Translations under genes and position numbers: made by a program | DNA from: Flavobacteriales bacterium | GTDB taxonomy: Bacteria; Bacteroidota; Bacteroidia; Flavobacteriales_D; Crocinitomicaceae | Length of the DNA: 5,702 bases | Direction of reading: 5' to 3' | Assembly (NCBI GenBank): GCA_947461185.1 | Contig: CANHJY010000139.1 | Location: 1-5,702 of the forward strand | Part shown: positions 1 to 5,089 of the stretch, piece by piece | Position numbering within the stretch: the first letter of the stretch is position 1 | Layout: each line of letters starts with the position of its first letter | The notes under the pieces: model-generated | Databases searched by the model: none | What the model was told of the DNA's origin: nothing | What the model saw: only the letters and a program-made list of their open reading frames with translations

Positions 1-465
1 GGCTTCTTCCGTTTCTGCCCTGATTTCCTTGTTTTGAAGCCTAAGCAAAAGCTTCATGTACATGGCATGAAAGAGGATCTCGATGTTGTTTTTTTCTTTG
101 AGATTCGACTTTTGTTTGAATTCCTCAAGATAAGTATTTGCCCTTTCAAAAGTTGAACGGTATTTATCATCATTTGCCAAATTCAGGAGGGTGTTATGCA
201 AATAGGAAAGTTCTACAAGAATTTCTTTGACTTCATCAATGTGGCCATGTTTATCTAACCCCCGTTGCTTCATTTGGGATATCAAGCCCATGTACCATTT
301 CCTGTATTCTGAGAGAAATGATTCATCAGGAAGTTGTGGTTTTACGAATTCAAAAATTATTCTTTCTAGATCAAAATTATAAGCCCTAATTACATCTTCA
401 ATCTGAAAAATATAGAGTATATATTCAGCTATATTTTCTTCTTTCTTTTGTTGAGCTATTAACAT
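1..465 (-). CDS. DUF4924 family protein, 3' end cut by window edge
   Basis: A minus-strand frame stays open from an ATG at 465 to base 1, giving 155 residues with no stop; the C-terminus lies outside the window. The N-terminus reads MLIAQQKKEENIAEYILYIF, followed by QIEDVIRAYNFD. I recognise this opening as the Bacteroidota-specific DUF4924 family, usually about 170-190 residues, so perhaps 20-30 residues are missing. The protein looks all-helical, charged and cytoplasmic, with no signal peptide or membrane segment. A YRKWYMGLI stretch near residues 52-60 and a GHIDEVKEILVELSYLHN stretch near 75-92 also fit the family as I remember it. Its biochemical role is not known. The start lies 5 bases after the stop of the OmpH-like gene (TAA, AGAGG, ATG), so it is very likely co-transcribed and perhaps translationally coupled. 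Family recognition is from memory, not a search. Confidence 0.85.
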   Translation of the reverse strand, partial: MLIAQQKKEENIAEYILYIFQIEDVIRAYNFDLERIIFEFVKPQLPDESFLSEYRKWYMGLISQMKQRGLDKHGHIDEVKEILVELSYLHNTLLNLANDDKYRSTFERANTYLEEFKQKSNLKEKNNIEILFHAMYMKLLLRLQNKEIRAETEEA

Positions 466-470
466 CCTCT

Positions 471-1070
471 TTATTTAATATCTTTTTCAATTTCCTTTTG
501 ATGCTGATTTAGATAAGCAGTAAACTCCTTAGTTACATCCATAGCAGAATTGATGTAGTTTATTTGACCACCAGGACCTTGAATCAAAAGTATATCTATT
601 TTATTTTCCTCACAGAATTTCTTACCCCACGTTTCAATTTTTTTAGAAATTGTTTCTAACTTTTTCAGTGTTTCTTCTTCTAATTTCACACCTTGATTTT
701 GTTGATATTGCATCAATTCAGCCTCCATCATTTGCGCCTGTTGCTGAATTTTCATTTGTTCATTTTCTGAAAGCAAGCCACCTTGTAACTTTTGATTATT
801 TCGGCTTATAAAATCCTCGTAATCTTTTGATTTACGCTCCAATTCTTTTTGAAACGATTTTTGTTTAGCTGTAACAATTGACTCTTCAGACTTGAAATAT
901 TCGAAATATTTCTTCAAACTATCACTATGATAGTAGGCAATTTTTAATCCTTTCATGTCGCGTTCAACGACTTTAGGAGTAGTATTTTCAACTTTTACCT
1001 CCTCTGCTTCTTGCTCTCCACAACTCATCCAAATTGCAGACAATGCAATTAAAAATATTAAATTCTTCAT
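471..1070 (-). CDS. OmpH/Skp-family lipoprotein
   Basis: A 199-residue protein of the OmpH/Skp family, periplasmic chaperones that hold unfolded outer-membrane proteins. Residues 1-16 form a short hydrophobic signal ending in Cys17 (AIWMSC then GEQEAEE), so it is probably a signal-peptidase-II lipoprotein. The lipobox is imperfect, with Trp at -3. An acidic linker (18-38) leads into the family's first strand, LKIAYYHSDSL (42-52). Residues about 55-150 form a long, Gln/Lys/Glu-rich coiled coil containing LQGGLLSENEQ (95-105), typical of Bacteroidota OmpH proteins. The end of the core returns as IDILLIQGPGGQINYINSAMDVTKE (158-182), the usual closing beta segment plus helix. Length is normal for the family. 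The start ATG overlaps the stop of the upstream 83-residue gene (ATGA), and the DUF4924 gene follows 5 bases downstream. The lipid anchor sets it apart from soluble Skp. Whether it is a chaperone or has another envelope role is inferred. Confidence 0.88.
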   Translation of the reverse strand: MKNLIFLIALSAIWMSCGEQEAEEVKVENTTPKVVERDMKGLKIAYYHSDSLKKYFEYFKSEESIVTAKQKSFQKELERKSKDYEDFISRNNQKLQGGLLSENEQMKIQQQAQMMEAELMQYQQNQGVKLEEETLKKLETISKKIETWGKKFCEENKIDILLIQGPGGQINYINSAMDVTKEFTAYLNQHQKEIEKDIK

Positions 1071-1318
1071 TTGTTATCACTTAAAAGGTTAAATGCTTTT
1101 TCCCAGTCTTTTCGCATTGTTAAAAATCGTCCTAAACAATTCTCAAGAAACTCATCTGATATCATTTTATCAATATCGTTGGTATCTGTTAAATCGAGTT
1201 CATTGATTTTATAGGATTGCTCATATTGTCCTAATTCAATTTTCAATATATACTTACCGTTATAATTATGGACCTGAATTCTATATCTTTCGTGTGGAAT
1301 CTCTTTAACTATTCTCAT
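1067..1318 (-). CDS. small conserved-looking protein of unknown function (83 aa)
   Basis: An 83-residue protein I cannot assign to a named family. It opens with MRIVKEIPHERYRIQVHNYN and continues GKYILKIELGQYEQSYKINE, which looks like alternating beta strands forming a small sheet (residues about 3-42). A helical, acidic second half follows, DIDKMISDEFLENCLGRF then LTMRKDWEKAFNLL (48-79). There is no signal peptide, membrane segment or metal-binding pattern; the single Cys is at about residue 61. It is likely a soluble cytoplasmic protein. The gene is credible because its stop overlaps the start of the OmpH-like gene by 4 bases (ATGA) and it follows siaC by 45 bases on the same strand. I have a vague memory of similar short proteins in Bacteroidota, but no function to offer. 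The ATG at 1318 is the only plausible start. Confidence 0.72.
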   Translation of the reverse strand: MRIVKEIPHERYRIQVHNYNGKYILKIELGQYEQSYKINELDLTDTNDIDKMISDEFLENCLGRFLTMRKDWEKAFNLLSDNK

Positions 1319-1363
1319 GTTTCAAAAATAGCTAAAAAATAAAAAAGAAAGCAGACAGCGATT

Positions 1364-1765
1364 TTAAATTGCTATGGCCATATCGTTGTCAAGATATTCT
1401 TTGAACTCGAAAGGCACCTTCACCATGTATGCATAATCTTGCCCAACCTCAAACATATCTTCGTCGGATTGGCGATAATACCACTGCACCTTAACATCCA
1501 TTCCCGACTCGGTCAGTTCATTTAATTTGTACAGTAAGAAAAGGATTCTTTTTGAGGACGAAATATTGAAATATTCCAAATCTATTTTGATGATCGTTGG
1601 TCTTTTGGGCATTAATAGGTAAGATTCAAACCAATTCAAAACAGGTAGCCAAAATTCATCAGGTTGATCCGGGATTGACCTACCTTTAATCTCCATAACA
1701 CCGCTGCCAAAACAGAAATGAATCAGCGGAGTCTGTGCTGTTGGTTGAATTAACAAATCATTCAT
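1364..1765 (-). CDS. siaC: SiaC-family regulatory phosphoprotein (DUF1987)
   Basis: A 133-residue single-domain protein matching the SiaC/DUF1987 family: QPTAQTPLIHF (7-17), GVMEIKGRSIPDQPDEFW (22-39), PVLNWFESYL (41-50), IKIDLEYFNISSSKRILF (59-76) and the acidic DEDMFEVGQDYAYMVKVPFEF ending. In Pseudomonas aeruginosa, SiaC is phosphorylated on Thr68 by SiaB and dephosphorylated by SiaA; unphosphorylated SiaC activates the diguanylate cyclase SiaD. Here the aligned position is Ile68 (YFNISSSK against YLNTSS in Pseudomonas, recalled from memory), followed by Ser69-Ser71, so control by Thr phosphorylation may be absent or moved to a Ser. No signal peptide; cytoplasmic. It is first in the minus-strand run and is divergent from a Ser/Thr kinase gene about 280 bases away. 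No SiaA, SiaB or SiaD gene is in the window, so its output here is unknown. The symbol is by family, not proven orthology. Confidence 0.88.
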   Translation of the reverse strand: MNDLLIQPTAQTPLIHFCFGSGVMEIKGRSIPDQPDEFWLPVLNWFESYLLMPKRPTIIKIDLEYFNISSSKRILFLLYKLNELTESGMDVKVQWYYRQSDEDMFEVGQDYAYMVKVPFEFKEYLDNDMAIAI

Positions 1766-2048
1766 AGTTCTTCATCAAACAAGTGCAATTTGCAATTTAT
1801 TTTGTCAGTTATTCAAATTTTTCTACTAATCGAAATTTATGAATGACCAACATCAATTTTCAGAATGCCAAAATACGTATTTTTTGAATAAAACATAACT
1901 TTCATTGATTAAATATTACTTCTGAGTAAACATCGACAATTACAAACAATAAAATTCTTTGATTTATTTTTTGTCTGACGGCTTCATTTGATGGTCCAAG
2001 GATTTTTGTTACAGCAGTTTATTGGAATTAATTTTATCGATAATTTTA
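1766..2048. promoter_or_regulatory. Divergent intergenic region between siaC and the kinase gene
   Basis: About 280 very AT-rich bases separate the two divergent starts, so the promoters of both transcripts should lie here. I found no exact TAnnTTTG box on either strand. Near misses carry one extra base between TA and TTTG: plus strand at 1878-1886 and 1965-1973, minus strand around 1942-1950. Visible structure is a 14-base perfect palindrome at 1870-1883, a tandem GCAATTT duplication near 1785-1798, and a 10-base palindrome TTATCGATAA at 2034-2043 just ahead of the preferred kinase start. A 22-codon frame opens with the only nearby plus-strand ATG (1991-2059); I see no reason to call it a gene. 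No RNA gene or riboswitch was recognised. Confidence 0.5.
1870..1883. repeat. 14-base perfect palindrome, candidate operator
   Basis: AAAATACGTATTTT is fully self-complementary and sits roughly centrally between the divergent siaC and kinase starts. It has the size and symmetry of a binding site for a dimeric regulator, but its AT richness makes chance occurrence possible. No second copy was noticed in the window. Confidence 0.4.
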
Positions 2049-2933
2049 GTGAAATTTGAGATTGTGAAATACCATTTAGAAAATTTGTATCTGATTAAAG
2101 GTGATGAAAATCAACATTTTGGCGCCATTTATTCTGGCATGGATTGGAGCAATAATCAAAAGGTAATATTAAAGAAAGTTGCCAAGACAAATTTGAAAGG
2201 AATTGAGGCAGTATATCGAGAATTTTCTTTCCAATTAAACACATCATTTTTTCCTGAGATCATTGATTTAATTGAAAATGAAAATGAAATACTTCTCTTG
2301 TCCAAATTCAAGGAAGGGGAGCGGCTAGATACTTTTTGGAAAAGTATTAAAAAGAAAGATCAAATATCAACCTTAAAGGAAATAGTAACTGCCTTGGGCC
2401 CTCTTATGGGTTATTTAGAAAAAGAGCGCATTGCACATTGTGACATCAAGCCTTCCAATATTCTTGTTCAAAAAAAGGAAAATCATTTGGAACTTGCATT
2501 AATCGACTTTGGGTTGGGAATGCCTCATTATTTCCAAGGGGAAAGAAAACTTCGATTTCCATTAGGCTATGCTGCCCCTGAGTTGATTCTCAATCATTTA
2601 GATTTGGTGAACCAAAAAACTGATGTTTATGCTATAGGTGTAATGATTTGGAGACTTTTATCGGATAAAATGCCTTTACATCACCCCAATCCAAGTATAT
2701 ATACCAATTTACAACTCAATCTCGAATTACCCGATAATGACAACATATCTAAACAATTGCTGCAAATATTGAACAAGGCCTCAAAAAAGCACAATTTCCG
2801 AATTCCCCCGAATCTAATGAAAGTTGAAGACGTCAAGCAAAATTTGGAAAATGCGATAAATGAAAGAAGTTCTTTTCAAATATTACACGCTGATATTTTG
2901 GAACTACCAGAAAGAAAAAGATGGTTTTTCTAA
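2049..2933 (+). CDS. Hanks-type serine/threonine protein kinase, soluble
   Basis: About 294 residues, essentially a single protein-kinase domain that phosphorylates Ser/Thr using ATP. Counting from the GTG at 2049: VILKK carries the ATP-anchoring Lys42; Glu58 in YREFSF is the likely helix-C partner; HCDIKPSNIL (130-139) is the catalytic loop with base Asp132, Lys134 and Asn137; DFG is 153-155; AAPE ends the activation segment at 175-178; DVYAIGV starts at Asp192. The active site is therefore complete. Oddities: the glycine loop keeps only its last Gly (HFGAIYSG; Glu and Gln replace the first two), and HRD is HCD, making it a non-RD kinase. There is no transmembrane segment or sensor domain; only a short basic tail follows (PERKRWFF). 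No in-frame ATG precedes residue 31, inside the domain, so the start is GTG 2049, GTG 2064 or TTG 2022. I prefer 2049 because it avoids a hydrophobic LILSIIL leader. It is divergent from siaC and its TAA overlaps the facing gene's stop. Confidence 0.87.
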   Translation: MKFEIVKYHLENLYLIKGDENQHFGAIYSGMDWSNNQKVILKKVAKTNLKGIEAVYREFSFQLNTSFFPEIIDLIENENEILLLSKFKEGERLDTFWKSIKKKDQISTLKEIVTALGPLMGYLEKERIAHCDIKPSNILVQKKENHLELALIDFGLGMPHYFQGERKLRFPLGYAAPELILNHLDLVNQKTDVYAIGVMIWRLLSDKMPLHHPNPSIYTNLQLNLELPDNDNISKQLLQILNKASKKHNFRIPPNLMKVEDVKQNLENAINERSSFQILHADILELPERKRWFF

Positions 2934-3592
2934 TATAAATCCTTACGGAAACCCAGTGAGAAATTAAAGATTAATGGTGAATACAAAGTATTCACTATAC
3001 CTTGAGCTGTGGTGTTATTGGCAGTTGACAAAATCATGTACGCAGCACTCAAATCAAAATAAAATGTTCCAACAGCTGAAGCAGTATACTTCAAACCACC
3101 TCCGACACCAACAGCCAAATTAAAAATCGACCCTTTTGGAAATTCGGTTGATGGCAAGGGATATTGTGCCTGACTTACATTTCCATAATCGTAATTTCTT
3201 TTAACGGTATTGAAAACAAACATCATGTTTCCTCCACCATAAGCGCCGAATCCGGCATCATACCCATTACCGATGTAATACCTATTTCCTCCTTCAATAA
3301 TAAAATAATCCATTGAATTTTGGTAATTTATCAATTTACCTGGCAACGATGGATCAGAACTAAACACAAATAATTGGTTGATTGGTTTATCCATTTGTTT
3401 CAAGTAATATGTCGCACGACCATAAAAAGATAATTGATCATCTCTTGGGATTTCGCCACCAAAATGAAAACCAAAAAATGGTGTTGGTGTGGTAAAACTT
3501 TTCAATGTGCTAATTCCAGCACTTAAGCCAAATTGCGCTATCGCTGCTTTGACACCAAATAACATCACAATCAAAAAAACAATCTTCTTCAT
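2930..3592 (-). CDS. Outer-membrane beta-barrel protein, secreted
   Basis: A 220-residue exported protein. MKKIVFLIVMLFGVKAAIAQ is a clear signal peptide with cleavage expected after Ala19 (AIA, then Gln20), typical of Bacteroidota. The mature part alternates aromatic and small residues in short strands separated by polar turns, for example LSFYGRATYYLKQ (54-66), YFIIEGGNRYYIGN (96-109), FGAYGGGNMMFVFN (115-128), NLAVGVGGGLKYT (158-170), GTFYFDLSAAYMIL (175-188). It ends FNFSLGFRKDLY with an aromatic last residue, as expected for barrel insertion. This suggests a small barrel of about eight strands, of unknown substrate. The start is the ATG at 3592, which overlaps the tag stop (ATGA); an in-frame ATG 12 bases earlier would add MECV and blunt the signal peptide. 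Its TAG stop overlaps the kinase TAA in the opposite direction. Expression probably depends on read-through from tag. No specific family name is recognised. Confidence 0.82.
   Translation of the reverse strand: MKKIVFLIVMLFGVKAAIAQFGLSAGISTLKSFTTPTPFFGFHFGGEIPRDDQLSFYGRATYYLKQMDKPINQLFVFSSDPSLPGKLINYQNSMDYFIIEGGNRYYIGNGYDAGFGAYGGGNMMFVFNTVKRNYDYGNVSQAQYPLPSTEFPKGSIFNLAVGVGGGLKYTASAVGTFYFDLSAAYMILSTANNTTAQGIVNTLYSPLIFNFSLGFRKDLY
2974..2998. repeat. Inverted repeat at the convergent gene end
   Basis: GTGAATAC (2977-2984), a 3-base AAA loop, then GTATTCAC (2988-2995) is a perfect 8-base-pair hairpin. One G-U pair and two A-T pairs could extend it to 11 pairs as plus-strand RNA. It begins about 40 bases beyond the kinase stop and lies inside the last 25 codons of the facing barrel gene. 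Neither strand has a proper uridine run directly after it; the minus-strand side is followed by a loosely T-rich stretch. It could be a processing or weak termination structure for the kinase transcript, or a coincidence of the coding sequence. Confidence 0.4.
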
Positions 3593-4131
3593 AACACATT
3601 CCATTTTGGAGATACTTTCAAAATTTTATGGTAAACGTCACAATTTTCATCATGTGCCCCTTTCAAGTATCCAGTACTCATTAAAAATTCTTTCACGATC
3701 TCACCTCCCACAAATGTAAAGTACTTTTTGAAAAGTTTGACCCATTCTTCTATAGTTTTTGGATGGTTTTCATCCAACCAATTTTTAAAAGAACCGAAAT
3801 CTTGCTGAATTTTAATTACCACCTCAGCATTCTTAATAACAGCATTTATTTTCAATTTGTTCCGAACAATACCACTATTATTTATCAACTCATCAAATTT
3901 CAAATGATCAAATTGCGCAATTTCATTGATGCTGAAATCCTTAAAGGCTATGCGAAAATTTTCTTCTTTTTTTAGAATGGTTTCCCATGACAGTCCTGCT
4001 TGATTGATTTCAAGTATTAATCTACCAAATAATTCATTGTCATCCTGAATCGGAAAACCATAGCGCATATCATGGTACTTCTTGTGAAGATTTTCATCTT
4101 CAAGGTTTTTACAAAAATTACAATAAGACAT
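3589..4131 (-). CDS. tag: DNA-3-methyladenine glycosylase I
   Basis: A 180-residue cytoplasmic base-excision repair enzyme that removes 3-methyladenine from alkylated DNA. It is a helix-hairpin-helix glycosylase with a zinc snap, and its length is normal. By comparison with E. coli Tag: zinc ligands Cys4, His20, His160 and Cys164 are all present (C in MSYC, KKYHD, GAHDENC); catalytic Glu41 and the base-stacking Trp49 sit in LEINQAGLSWETILKK (40-55); SGIVRNKLKINAVIKNA (86-102) is the conserved nucleic-acid-facing region; FVGGEIVKEFLMSTGYL (140-156) is the conserved C-terminal helix. The usual YHDxEWGxP motif reads YHDMRYGFP, with Arg23 and Tyr24 replacing Glu and Trp; an aromatic residue is kept. 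A second N-terminal Cys (Cys7) makes a CxxC. Its stop overlaps the start of the barrel gene. Upstream is the shared divergent region with a TTCAAG inverted repeat at its start codon. Confidence 0.93.
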   Translation of the reverse strand: MSYCNFCKNLEDENLHKKYHDMRYGFPIQDDNELFGRLILEINQAGLSWETILKKEENFRIAFKDFSINEIAQFDHLKFDELINNSGIVRNKLKINAVIKNAEVVIKIQQDFGSFKNWLDENHPKTIEEWVKLFKKYFTFVGGEIVKEFLMSTGYLKGAHDENCDVYHKILKVSPKWNVL

Positions 4132-4151
4132 TCAAGAATTTATTGCTTGAA
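4131..4151. repeat. Inverted repeat at the tag start codon
   Basis: TTCAAG (4131-4136), 9 bases, then CTTGAA (4146-4151) is a 6-base perfect inverted repeat. Its left arm includes the first base of the tag start codon. Spacing and symmetry would suit a dimeric repressor or a small leader hairpin that masks the start, but six-base arms are short in AT-rich DNA. Confidence 0.3.
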
Positions 4152-4185
4152 AATAACGAAATTATTCAACAAGAAGTCAATTTCA

Positions 4186-4217
4186 TTTGTCAATATCCAT
4201 TTAACTGACTAAGTTTG
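4186..4217 (+). promoter_or_regulatory. Bacteroidota-type housekeeping promoter for the 4241-5686 gene pair
   Basis: TTTG at 4186-4189 (-33 element), 20 bases, then TAAGTTTG at 4210-4217 exactly matches the -7 consensus TAnnTTTG of Bacteroidota primary-sigma promoters. Spacing is within the normal 19-21 range. Transcription should start at about 4222-4226, giving a leader of roughly 15-20 bases to the ATG at 4241, or about 36-40 to the alternative ATG at 4262. Confidence 0.75.
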
Positions 4218-4227
4218 ATCAAAGCTA
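4210..4227. promoter_or_regulatory. Symmetric TAnnTTTGATCAAAnnTA element, possible two-way promoter core
   Basis: The -7 box of the plus promoter (TAAGTTTG) is followed directly by CAAAGCTA two bases later, which reads TAGCTTTG on the minus strand, a second exact TAnnTTTG. The centre TTTGATCAAA is a perfect 10-base palindrome. The minus-strand box would fire toward tag. However, no -33 TTTG lies at the right distance on that strand (the nearest is CAAA at 4256-4259, 28 bases away), so minus-strand activity is uncertain. It could equally be an operator overlapping the plus promoter. Confidence 0.45.
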
Positions 4228-4240
4228 AAACTTAAATAAA

Positions 4241-5089
4241 ATGCTGTATTACGTTCAAAAGATGAAGCTACTTTTCTTTTTGCTTATTTTAATTTCTTTT
4301 AATACTCAAAGTCAAATCACTTGGGTTAAAGACAATTACTACAAAAAGGGAAATTTCTTTATTTATTGGGGATGGAATCGTGCGGCATATACATTATCTG
4401 ATATTCATTTCAAAGGCAATGATTACAATTTCACGCTTCACGACGTGATAGCTAAAGATCGACAGTCTCCATTTGAAGCTAGGCTTTATTTGAACCCAGC
4501 GAATATGACGATACCCCAATATAATTTTAGAATTGGCTATTTCATTGGAGACCATTACCAATTATCACTAGGCGCCGATCACATGAAATACGTTATGCAA
4601 AATGATCAAACGGTAAAAATTGATGGCTCAATTTCAAATTCTGGAACAGCATACGATGGAAATTATGTGAACGACGATATTGTGCTCGCCAAAGATTTTC
4701 TGCTTTTCGAACATACCGATGGTTTGAATTATGAAAATATCGAACTCAGAAGATTTGACGTGCTCTTTGGACGCAAACAATTTCAATTTGCAATCAATGA
4801 AGGATTTGGATTAGGCGTGCTCGTACCAAGAACAAATACGACCCTACTCAACAATAAAAGGTACGATGAATTTCATCTTGCCGGTTATGGTTTTAGTACT
4901 GTTTTAGCTGCTAACCTAACTTTCTTTAAATATTTCTTTATACAATCAGAATGGCGTGGAGGTTTTATACACATGCCGGATATCAGAACAACCATGAGTA
5001 AAGCAGATCGTGCAAGTCAAGCTTTTTGGTTTTCTCAATACAATGTTGTTTTTGGTTGTAATTTTAGGATCAACAAAAAAACAGATTAA
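4241..5089 (+). CDS. Conserved Bacteroidota outer-membrane protein, function unknown
   Basis: A 282-residue exported protein. A hydrophobic segment, LLFFLLILISF (10-20), followed by NTQSQ, is a signal peptide. The mature part has barrel-like alternating segments: FFIYWGWNRAAY (39-50), IPQYNFRIGYFIGDHYQLSLGADHMKY (91-117), ENIELRRFDVLF (165-176), FQFAINEGFGLGVLVPRTNT (181-200), HLAGYGFSTVLAANLTFF (212-229), YFFIQSEWRGGFIHMPDIRT (231-250) and a closing NVVFGCNFRI (268-277). I recall closely similar unnamed proteins in Bacteroidota with the YWGWNRA, HMKYVM, EHTDGLNY and MPDIRTT stretches, so the family looks conserved but undescribed. The ATG at 4241 is preferred for its A-rich context (TTAAATAAA before it); ATG 4262 gives the more compact signal peptide MKLLFFLLILIS. 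It sits just after a strong promoter, and its stop abuts the next start (TAAATG), implying a shared transcript with the PaaY-like gene. Confidence 0.83.
   Translation: MLYYVQKMKLLFFLLILISFNTQSQITWVKDNYYKKGNFFIYWGWNRAAYTLSDIHFKGNDYNFTLHDVIAKDRQSPFEARLYLNPANMTIPQYNFRIGYFIGDHYQLSLGADHMKYVMQNDQTVKIDGSISNSGTAYDGNYVNDDIVLAKDFLLFEHTDGLNYENIELRRFDVLFGRKQFQFAINEGFGLGVLVPRTNTTLLNNKRYDEFHLAGYGFSTVLAANLTFFKYFFIQSEWRGGFIHMPDIRTTMSKADRASQAFWFSQYNVVFGCNFRINKKTD

Noticed and set aside
1323..1330. TATTTTTG on the minus strand, an exact -7 box just upstream of the 83-residue gene
   Set aside because: No -33 element at a suitable distance, it lies only about 5 bases before the start codon, and A/T runs make the match easy by chance.
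1991..2059. 22-codon ATG frame ahead of the kinase
   Set aside because: Too short and without recognisable features to call as a gene; kept only as part of the start-codon question.
3592..3604. Longer start of the barrel gene, adding MECV
   Set aside because: The extra codons sit within tag and spoil the MKKIVFLI signal peptide; the ATGA-overlap start is the natural one.
3489..3719. 76-codon open frame on the plus strand
   Set aside because: It is antisense to the barrel signal-peptide region and the 3' end of tag; the product shows no domain and no promoter precedes it.
3763..3975. 70-codon open frame on the plus strand
   Set aside because: It is wholly antisense to tag and ends in a low-complexity Phe run from the lysine codons of tag.
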